Positions 1 to 7,500 of a stretch of DNA of 38,893 bases are shown here, one piece after another. The position numbers were made by a program, and so were the translations under genes. Numbering within the stretch: the stretch's first letter is position 1; each line of letters begins with the position of its first letter. Source of the stretch: an uncultured Fidelibacterota bacterium (GTDB lineage: Bacteria > Fidelibacterota > Marinisomatia > Marinisomatales > UBA1611); the NCBI GenBank assembly GCA_937893835.1, contig CALCSS010000131.1, positions 1 to 38,893 of the forward strand. Direction: 5' to 3'. The notes below the pieces were generated by a model. That model was not told the origin of the DNA and did not search any database. It saw only the letters and a program-made list of their open reading frames with translations.

Positions 1-2284
1 TGCTGCTCGGCGTGCTACTGGCCAGGGTCGCTGTGCCACCGGAGATGGCAAAGCTGAAGTCACTTGCTTCCAGAGAGCCGCTTGCGCCATTGGTGCTGTA
101 GACCGCCGCATTGAATGTGACCGCAACCGTGCTGTTGTTTGAGGCTAGACTTATTGCTGAGAACAGTGGTTTTGTACTGTCGTAGGTCCAGTTGAACTGG
201 GTGGCTGCTGCATTGGAATATCCAGAAGCATCCGTAAATGCTCCTGCTGCTACGTCAATGGTCGTTGCTCCATCTGCTGTTGGTGTGAATGTAGCAGTGT
301 AGGTCGTACCACTTCCACTAAAAGAGCTGAGACTTCCTCCACTTACCGTCACGTCACCAACAACAAAATTACTGGTGGAGGCACTGCTGGTGAAAGTTAC
401 CGTGAGCGTTGCATCATTGGTGGTAGAACCATCGCTGACCGCACTGCTGCTGCCATTGACCGCCGTGATGGCCATGGTAGGTCTCAGATCATTCAAGGTG
501 ACCGTGCTATGACTCTGAGACGTAGAGGCAGCGTTCCCTGCAACATCATAGATGGATGTGCTGGTTGGACTGATGGTCAGGGTCTCTGTTCCGTCTGGAG
601 TCCCCGAAAGGGAAATATCCAACACATACCCTGAATCAGAATTCGTGTAGAAAACCACATCTTCAGCATTTCTGCCAGTTACCACAGCATCCAGGTCACC
701 ATCTCCATCCACGTCAGCGACCTTTACCTCCGCTATTCCATCTAAATTATTCTCTATCGTGTTGGCGGTGAAAGTCTCTGATCCATTATTCTCATACCAT
801 ATTAGATCTCTTTCATTGAACATGGTAGCAAGAATGTCTTGATCATCATCTCCATCCACGTCAGCCACCTGCAAGTAATTTGTCAAACCTGCATTAGAAA
901 TAACATTTGAAGTGAAGTTTTCTGATCCATCGTTCGAATACCAGACCAGATCATCTCCACTATCAGTACTTGAGGCTGCTACCACGTCAAGGTCTCCATC
1001 ACCATCAATGTCGGCGACCAGGACATCGCGAGCGGATAGAAGATCGGAATCTATGGTATTTTTGGTGAAACTCTCCGATCCATCATTCTGATAGAATACT
1101 ACATCGTTGGCATCAAGCGCGGCAACCACTAGGTCAAGGTCTCCATCTTCATCAACGTCCTTGACATCAAAATTACATGGACCGTCAATGCTATTATCGA
1201 TCACATTTTCGGTAAAACTCTGAGAACCGTCATTCTCATACCAGACCATCTTATTAGCGTCCCTTCCAGATGCGATCACGTCCATGTCTCCATCTCCGTC
1301 GAGATCGTTCACCCTTACATCGTAGGCTGCACCCAGAGTTCCTATACTGGGTTTTTGATTAAAACTTTGTGATCCATTATTCTCATACCACTCAACAGTA
1401 TTCCCAACAAATGCGGTAGCAAAAATATCAAGATCCCCATCTCCATCGATGTCATTGATCGCCAAACCCAACGCACCATTCAAATTTTCCTCGATGGATC
1501 TTTCCGTAAAATTCTCAGATCCATCATTCTCATACCAGTTGATGTCATCACCGTCTAATCCAGTTGCAACAACGTCCATGTCTCCATCAAAATCCAGGTC
1601 AACGATCTCTAGACCATATGCACCTCCGAGGTTGTTATCTAGGGTTGCAGAACTGAATGTAGGCGTATCCTTGGCTATGGCGGTGGGGTTTGTACTTCCA
1701 AGTGTGGCTGTACCGCCTGAGATGGATAAAGTGAAATCTCCTACCTCCAGGGCACCACTTCCTGCATCGGTGTCATAAACTGTCTCACTTAGACGGATCT
1801 TTACCTTACTGTTATCAGCAGTTACATACGTGCCTGATAAGTAGACAGGTAGAGTCCCATCGTATGTCCAATAGAAGGGAATTGAATTTATGTTATTATT
1901 GCTGCTTGCATCTGTATACACTTCCTTTGGAATGTAGATCGCAGTATTTCGATCTCCTGAAGGAGTAAACGTAGAAGTGTAGGTGGCATTGCTGCCACTA
2001 AATGAGCTCAGGCTGCCACCAGTGGCGCCAATGTCACCAACTGCAAAACCACTTACGTTTTCATTGGCAGTGAAGGTCAGGGTGATAGTTGCGTCATTGG
2101 TAATTGAATTATTGGCAATGGTATTCGAGCCATCCGATGCGGTAATGGTAATGATGGGTGAATCAGTGTCACTTTGTACACTTGCTTGTGCGCCTTGAAA
2201 TGTTGGTAGTCCAAATTGAGGTTTTGCACCATTCAACATGGATAGGTGAAAGAAGAGGACACATGAGAGACACCTGAATATCAT
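1..2284 (-). CDS. Secreted FG-GAP/VCBS-repeat and Ig-like protein (partial, runs off left edge)
   Basis: This is an open minus-strand frame of 761 codons with no stop before the window edge, so the C-terminus is missing. The ORF track omits it. The start ATG at 2284 has a good Shine-Dalgarno (GAGG, 5 nt upstream). An N-terminal hydrophobic segment ([12 protein letters not shown]) looks like a signal peptide. After about 40 residues come Ig-like modules of the kind found in large bacterial surface proteins (motifs [33 protein letters not shown]). They are interrupted by seven FG-GAP/VCBS repeats with the signature D-x-D-G-D-x-D and WYENDGS. Seven repeats would make a complete beta-propeller with calcium-binding loops. 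The protein is probably an exported surface or adhesion protein. A T9SS-type tail would be expected in the missing end but cannot be seen. It lies just downstream of the 609-aa T9SS cargo gene. Confidence 0.88.
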   Translation of the reverse strand, partial: MIFRCLSCVLFFHLSMLNGAKPQFGLPTFQGAQASVQSDTDSPIITITASDGSNTIANNSITNDATITLTFTANENVSGFAVGDIGATGGSLSSFSGSNATYTSTFTPSGDRNTAIYIPKEVYTDASSNNNINSIPFYWTYDGTLPVYLSGTYVTADNSKVKIRLSETVYDTDAGSGALEVGDFTLSISGGTATLGSTNPTAIAKDTPTFSSATLDNNLGGAYGLEIVDLDFDGDMDVVATGLDGDDINWYENDGSENFTERSIEENLNGALGLAINDIDGDGDLDIFATAFVGNTVEWYENNGSQSFNQKPSIGTLGAAYDVRVNDLDGDGDMDVIASGRDANKMVWYENDGSQSFTENVIDNSIDGPCNFDVKDVDEDGDLDLVVAALDANDVVFYQNDGSESFTKNTIDSDLLSARDVLVADIDGDGDLDVVAASSTDSGDDLVWYSNDGSENFTSNVISNAGLTNYLQVADVDGDDDQDILATMFNERDLIWYENNGSETFTANTIENNLDGIAEVKVADVDGDGDLDAVVTGRNAEDVVFYTNSDSGYVLDISLSGTPDGTETLTISPTSTSIYDVAGNAASTSQSHSTVTLNDLRPTMAITAVNGSSSAVSDGSTTNDATLTVTFTSSASTSNFVVGDVTVSGGSLSSFSGSGTTYTATFTPTADGATTIDVAAGAFTDASGYSNAAATQFNWTYDSTKPLFSAISLASNNSTVAVTFNAAVYSTNGASGSLEASDFSFAISGGTATLASSTPSS
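635..1665 (-). repeat. Seven tandem FG-GAP/VCBS repeats inside the partial CDS
   Basis: About 1 kb encodes seven consecutive units of roughly 45-50 residues. Each has an acidic calcium-loop motif ([30 protein letters not shown] and variants) followed by [15 protein letters not shown]. The third repeat from the end has the degenerate loop [10 protein letters not shown] and the sixth has [10 protein letters not shown]. The array sits between the two halves of one Ig-like module. Boundaries are approximate. Confidence 0.82.
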
Positions 2285-2340
2285 TTTAACCTCAGCATCT
2301 TCTTTGTCTGACAGAGATCTATCGCTATCAGGAATGAATT
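2281..2340 (-). pseudogene. Relic of a T9SS-type C-terminal tail
   Basis: In one minus-strand frame this stretch reads [19 protein letters not shown] and then stops. That is the typical last part of a T9SS type-A sorting domain. The final 32 nt (2281-2312) match the last 32 nt of the neighbouring 609-aa gene (2373-2404) at 28 of 32 positions, including the stop. No matching gene body exists upstream: the ORF-track frame simply continues as an off-frame reading of the 609-aa gene. I read it as the leftover 3' end of a duplicated or deleted cargo gene. Its stop TGA overlaps the ATG of the next gene (ATGA), and its GAGG supplies that gene's Shine-Dalgarno. Confidence 0.6.
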
Positions 2341-2372
2341 AACAATGAATGGTAGCAGTGTCTTTCTGCCGA

Positions 2373-4202
2373 TCATTTTATCATCAACATTTTCTTTGTC
2401 TGACGAAAACCTCGCGCCCTCAGCTCTGAAAAATAGACCCCTGAGGATACTGGCCTGCCTAACTGATCCAGTCCGTTCCACGTAACCGTGTGAAATCCAT
2501 ATTCCATGTTCTCTGAAACCAGGGTCCTGATCTGTTGTCCCATGAGGTTATAGATGACAATGGAAACGTCTCCGGTTCTTGGTAATGCAAAGTCCATCTT
2601 GGTGACCGGGTTAAAGGGATTGGGGTAGTTCTGACCGAGAGAGTATTGCTCTGGTATGTCTGCAAGGAGATCATCGATCATCTGCAAGAGGTAACTCTCG
2701 TCTCCTGCTATGAGGATGATGTCATGGACATGATCGATCCTGCCCTCGATCGTTAGGTCTTGCTGAGAGAAGTTGCTGATGACCTCTCTGTTTGGGACAT
2801 CAATGATCGCGAATCTCAGGTCTGTTGGTGTCCCACTCATTGAGGAAGCGGTCAGCCTTATTGGACCCGGGTCATCATTGCCTTGGATCTGCATGTTCCA
2901 GACGCCATTGAATTCATCGGTAGATCGAATGTCTGAGCTGTGGGCGTAGGTACCGCTGGATCCAATGTCCATCAACAACCTAAGCGAATTACCTGGCGAG
3001 GGTAGTAGAGAAACGTCGTAGGGGTCAATATTCTCATCTGCACCATTCATCCTTCCAATGGTACCGGTCCTATCAAAATATTCAGCACCTATCACATCGA
3101 TCTCCATCCTCCATCCATCTTGGACGGATCTGGCCACGATGCTGGAATCAGAGAACGGCTTGAACGTGATGGTCCCATTGTCTGTTGGACTTTCTACGGC
3201 GTATCCTGCCCAAGGCTCGAAGACAGTGGTGTCTGCCCATCCTTCCTTATTTCCTGACCCATATCTGTGGGGCCGGGACACACCTTCGCTGTACTCAGCC
3301 TGAACCGGAAAGGAGAAGGGACTTCCTACCATGTTACAGCCCTTATCAAGCTGAATGGTATAGTCTTCCAGAGGAACGGCATATCCTGTACTGTCCTTGT
3401 TCTTGAATAGGACCGGATCTTTGTATCGATGCTTGAACCAGTAGCCTTTACCAGTTTTAAGAGTGTCTGGTTTTATCCATGTGTTGTTATTTGGGTCCCA
3501 GTCATAGAAAACATGTCCATCCTCAAGTTCAGATCGTTCTACTTGATTCATATTGAGTTCACCAGGGAAGGAGAACATTCTCCATGATTCAGAACGGATG
3601 CCGTCAGGATAATAACTAAACGTGTCTTGCATGGTCAACTCTTCCACATCAAATCCCATGTATGGAGAATTAAATGCGGTCGTGGAGATATTCTCCATCC
3701 CATCTTCGCTTACGAAATGGGCGCGAAAATTGAGGACGGTCCTGAGGCTGTCTGAGATGGAGACACGATAGGTCGAGTCATCCAAGGCCTCCATGGGTAG
3801 GATGATCACATCCTGACTCCCACCAAACTGTACATGCAACTCTGTTCCCTTGATCCCATTGATGTCTGTCACCACGGCCTGGGCATACACATCCTTTGCG
3901 CGTCTTTCAACAGTGTCTGGGAATGATGCCTGGATCGTGGGAGGTGAGGAATAAAGACCCGATGCTATGTTCCAGAGGCCGCCTTTGAGTGTCAGGGTAT
4001 CACCGTTCCCGGTATGAACAAAATTCTTACCAAGAGATCCCTTTAGGACCAATGAGTCAGAGGTCATGGGGCTCTGGCTGAGAGAGACCTGCTGGGTGAT
4101 CACCTTGTAATCCTGCGCTGTGAGTATACAGAGGATGATCGGTACCGTGATAAGCGTTCTCACCCTATTGAAATAGCTTATTTCGTTGCCTTTCAAGCGC
4201 AT
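2373..4202 (-). CDS. Secreted protein with T9SS type-A C-terminal sorting domain
   Basis: This 609-aa protein has an N-terminal signal peptide (basic start, then LITVPIILCILTAQ). The last ~90 residues are a textbook T9SS type-A tail: NYPNPFNP at about residue 525, then VIYNLMGQQIRTL, TVTWNGLDQLGRPVSSGVYF and the terminal QTKKMLMIK. In Bacteroidota such tails direct export through the outer-membrane translocon and are then removed or anchored. The middle (about residues 80-480) is beta-rich with the motifs GYWFKHRY and GCNMVGSPFSFPV, seen in many uncharacterised FCB surface proteins; I recognise no catalytic domain. The start codon has only a G-rich stretch (GGGGG) nearby as a possible ribosome site. 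The upstream spacer of about 360 bp suggests it may have its own promoter. Confidence 0.9.
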   Translation of the reverse strand: MRLKGNEISYFNRVRTLITVPIILCILTAQDYKVITQQVSLSQSPMTSDSLVLKGSLGKNFVHTGNGDTLTLKGGLWNIASGLYSSPPTIQASFPDTVERRAKDVYAQAVVTDINGIKGTELHVQFGGSQDVIILPMEALDDSTYRVSISDSLRTVLNFRAHFVSEDGMENISTTAFNSPYMGFDVEELTMQDTFSYYPDGIRSESWRMFSFPGELNMNQVERSELEDGHVFYDWDPNNNTWIKPDTLKTGKGYWFKHRYKDPVLFKNKDSTGYAVPLEDYTIQLDKGCNMVGSPFSFPVQAEYSEGVSRPHRYGSGNKEGWADTTVFEPWAGYAVESPTDNGTITFKPFSDSSIVARSVQDGWRMEIDVIGAEYFDRTGTIGRMNGADENIDPYDVSLLPSPGNSLRLLMDIGSSGTYAHSSDIRSTDEFNGVWNMQIQGNDDPGPIRLTASSMSGTPTDLRFAIIDVPNREVISNFSQQDLTIEGRIDHVHDIILIAGDESYLLQMIDDLLADIPEQYSLGQNYPNPFNPVTKMDFALPRTGDVSIVIYNLMGQQIRTLVSENMEYGFHTVTWNGLDQLGRPVSSGVYFSELRARGFRQTKKMLMIK

Positions 4203-4285
4203 GATTCAGCCCCCAGGACCTCTGAAGTAGGCATTGAGTGAAAAATTGATGAAATAACCCTCCCTAGAGGAGATAATGCATGACA

Positions 4286-4330
4286 ACTACCATTTTTTTG
4301 TAAAATATCCCATCTTCCAGCAATGGTAGT
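4286..4330. repeat. Inverted repeat, 9-bp perfect arms
   Basis: ACTACCATT at 4286-4294 is the exact reverse complement of AATGGTAGT at 4322-4330, with a 27-bp loop. The right arm is also followed by CATTATAACA and then ACTACC (4341-4346), making a second, tighter hairpin (GGTAGT, 10-bp loop, ACTACC). Alternative pairings of this kind could act as a regulatory RNA switch, or could be remnants of a small mobile repeat. Confidence 0.6.
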
Positions 4331-4344
4331 CATTATAACAACTA

Positions 4345-4455
4345 CCCTATTATTTAATGACGACAAACTAAAATGATCTCCGCTACCAATTCCTATGGGC
4401 GGTGGGGGATCGACCTCATTCTTCAAATACTTGGTAGTCGTTATTAAATAATGGG
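4345..4455. repeat. Long imperfect inverted repeat, about 20-bp arms
   Basis: The left arm CCCTATTATTTAATGACGAC (4345-4364) pairs with the right arm 4437-4455, whose reverse complement is CCCATTATTTAATAACGAC. They differ by one inserted base and one substitution. The arms enclose about 72 bp including a G-rich run (GGCGGTGGGGGAT). This could be a non-autonomous mobile repeat, a structured 5' leader of the 609-aa gene, or a decayed insertion. No transposase or target-site duplication was found. Confidence 0.55.
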
Positions 4456-4561
4456 TAAAATGAGCGAATTCTGTGAAAATTCGACCACTTTTCATGGAAA
4501 TTTCAGTGAATGACCTATTCATGTGAATTTGTATGCTGACCATTGTCTGTCTGTCCACCAG

Positions 4562-7500
4562 TTATGATGATGTATCCCCTGAGACCACAAAGACATCACT
4601 TCCCAGATGCACCAGGGTCATGATCGCATATTGCCCCGCTGTCTTGCTACCATTACGGTTGTTCAAGGTCGTACTGGACGCACTCAGCGATATCTGTCCG
4701 CTTCCATTCTGAATGATCATGCAGTTGAATCCAGATGGTAGACTTGCTGGTACCGTGATTGTTATGGCGCTACTGCTTGAGCACACGATGATCGTACCAT
4801 TGTCTGCAGCGGCCAGGGTCTTTGTGGTTCCTGACTCCGACTGTAGGTCTGCTCCATAGCCCGTGATGGCATTATCATTGAAGTCTGCCTTTCCATCGAT
4901 CACGATCGTACCATCTGTTGCGTTTGTGATCGTTTCATCATTTGCCAGACTAATTCCAGCAGCATAGACAGTGGCACCCTTGTCCTGGGCCATATAGACC
5001 GCGGTCACGTCCGCATTGCCAAGAACTACCGAATTGTTCGCCTGCCCCGATGCTCCATAGCCGATCACGGTCTGATTGGTGCCGCTATTCTCGCTTGGGT
5101 CTGCAGCATTTCCTATTATCGTATTATTTGTACCGCTGGTAATTAAATCACCAGCATAATATCCAGCCGCTACATTCCCATCCCCAGTAGCATTATACAA
5201 AGAATTTCTACCCACTGCTGTGTTATTATTGCCAGTTGAGTTGTTAAACAAGCTGTTTACTCCCACAGCGGTATTATCATCTCCAGTAGTGTTAGTCTCT
5301 AAACTCCTAGCACCAACACTAGTGTTATAGCTCCCTCCTGTAGCAGTGCTCAACATACTTTGAAATCCCATGGCTGTATTAAATGTTGATGAAGTGTTTG
5401 CCTCTAAAGCCTTGTACCCTGTCGCCGTGTTATAACTTCCTGCGTTGTTTGTAGCAAGTGCATTATATCCAACAGCAACATTCTGTTGTCCAGTATTATT
5501 TGCAGTTAGTGCGTCATATCCAACAGCAACATTATTATCACCCGTTGTGATCGCATCCAGAGCAGTTGCGCCAACCGCCAGGTTGTAGTCTGCTTCGTCT
5601 GTTGTGGATGATGGATCTTGTCCAACATACATAGAATTGTCTTCAATAAGTGCGTCAGAGAGATCGGTTATTGCGGACACCCCAGATGCAGTAGCCCATG
5701 AAAGAGCTCCAGAGCCGTCGGTCTTCAAGATCTGATTCGCAGAACCATCAGCCGTAGGAAGAACCCAGACCTGATCAGCACTTAAGGTAGGCGCTTCAAA
5801 GCCTACATAATTACTGCCTTCATAGAAACGTAATTCATTATTGCTTCCACCTACACTAAGATCGCCGGCCGTAGTTAAAGCGCCGCCATCTGCAATCGCT
5901 AAAGCATCGTCTCCATCAGTGTATTCTATGAGAGGAGTCTGTATGGATGTAGATCCTTTAAATGTGGCACCGTAAGCTGTTGCACCAATATCCTGGGCCA
6001 TGTAGACTGCGGTCACGTCCGCGTTTCCCAGAGTAACGGAGTTATTTGCTTGTCCTGTTGCTCCATATCCCACCACAGTCTGGTTACTGGTACCAGTATC
6101 AGCGCTAGGATTCGCTCCAGATCCAATAATCACATTTTGATTGGCGCTTGTTGCACTTTTTGATGATTCGTAACCTAAGGAAACGTTATTTTGCCCAGAA
6201 TTAAGAAGGTAACTACTGGCGTGTCCAACTGCTGTATTGCTATTGGCCGTTGTATTTCTCTCTAATGCACTTGAACCCAAAGCCACATTTGTGATCCCAG
6301 ACGTGTTTGATTTTAAGGCATTCTTACCCACAGCTGTATTTCGATTTCCCCCTTCATTTACAGTCAGAGCATTATGTCCAATGGCCGTATTATTATCTCC
6401 AGTGGTCACAGCGCTTAGAGCAGTTGTTCCTAGCGCCACATTATAGTCAGCAGCATCCGTCGTTGAGGATGGATCATTACCGACATACATGGAACCCGTG
6501 TCCTCGACCAGTGCATCAGAGAGACCATTTATGCTCGTTGCGGAAGAGCCCCAGGACAATGTCCCACTTCCATTGGTCTTTAATACCTGATCCGAAGAAC
6601 CATCTGCAGTAGGGAGTGTCATGGACGTTGATCCAAAACCTAGTGCAGCGGCGTAGACCGTTGCACCCTTATCTTGGGACATGTATACCGCGGTCACGTC
6701 AGCATTTCCTAGTGTGACAGAATTATCTGCCTGACCTGATGCGCCGTAGCCAACGATTGTCTGATTGGTTCCTGCTTCGTCCGAAGCCGCGGTACTTGCA
6801 CCCAATAGGGTATTCTTGTTTCCTGTTGTTATATCATTTGTACCTGTGTTTCCTGCTTGATAACCTAGCGCACTATTATAACCATCTTGGTCTGCTGTCC
6901 TGTTGGCATCATGGAGGGATTCAAAACCCATTGCTGTATTATAATCTGAAGTTGTGTTCCCGTAAAGAGATCTATAGCCCATTGCAGTATTGTTATCCCC
7001 TTCGGTATTAACCACTAAACTCTGAAATCCCGAAGCAGTATTGTAAGTACCAGATGTATTAGCTCTTAAACTTCGCCATCCAAAAGCAGAGTTTCCGCTA
7101 TTTGTATTAATGTATAAAGCTTCAAAACCAACCGCAGTATTGTAAGATCCATTAGTGGTACTTTTTAAGGCCCTGAACCCCAAAGCAGAATTCTGTTCAC
7201 CAGTCGTGTTGTCAGATAAAACATCATATCCTACTGCAGTATTCTTATCTCCCGTTGTAATAGCATCTAAGGCAGTGACCCCTACAGCTAAATTGTAGTT
7301 TGCATCATCCGTTGTTGATGATGGATCATTACCGACATACATGGAACCCGTGTCCTCGACCAGTGCGTCAGAGAGCCCATTGATATTAGATGCTGCTGAG
7401 TTGGTTGCCCAATCCCCTACACCATCCCCGTCCGAGGTCCACACCTGGCCACTTGTTCCTGCCGAAGTGATGAAATATTCATTGTTCTCTACCTTGCTCG

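Larger units (their letters stand above)
4203..4561. other. 359-bp intergenic spacer rich in inverted repeats
   Basis: No convincing gene lies here; the 121-aa ORF in the track is rejected below. The stretch holds four copies of a 6-bp motif in alternating orientation: ACTACC at 4286 and 4341, GGTAGT at 4325 and 4433. They are arranged as nested inverted repeats. It separates the giant adhesin gene from the 609-aa gene, both on the minus strand, and is the only gap over 300 bp in the window. Confidence 0.7.

Noticed and set aside
2281-2481. 66-aa minus-strand ORF as a real gene
   Set aside because: Its first two-thirds is an off-frame reading of the 609-aa gene. Only the last ~20 codons are meaningful, as a relic tail.
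4193-4558. 121-aa minus-strand ORF in the spacer
   Set aside because: It runs through the inverted repeats, has no recognisable domain, no Shine-Dalgarno and odd composition, and overlaps the start of the 609-aa gene. It looks like chance.
4900-7330. CRISPR-like periodic repeats
   Set aside because: The periodicity is protein-coding (NTAVGYxAL units in frame) with variable DNA, not identical repeats with unique spacers.
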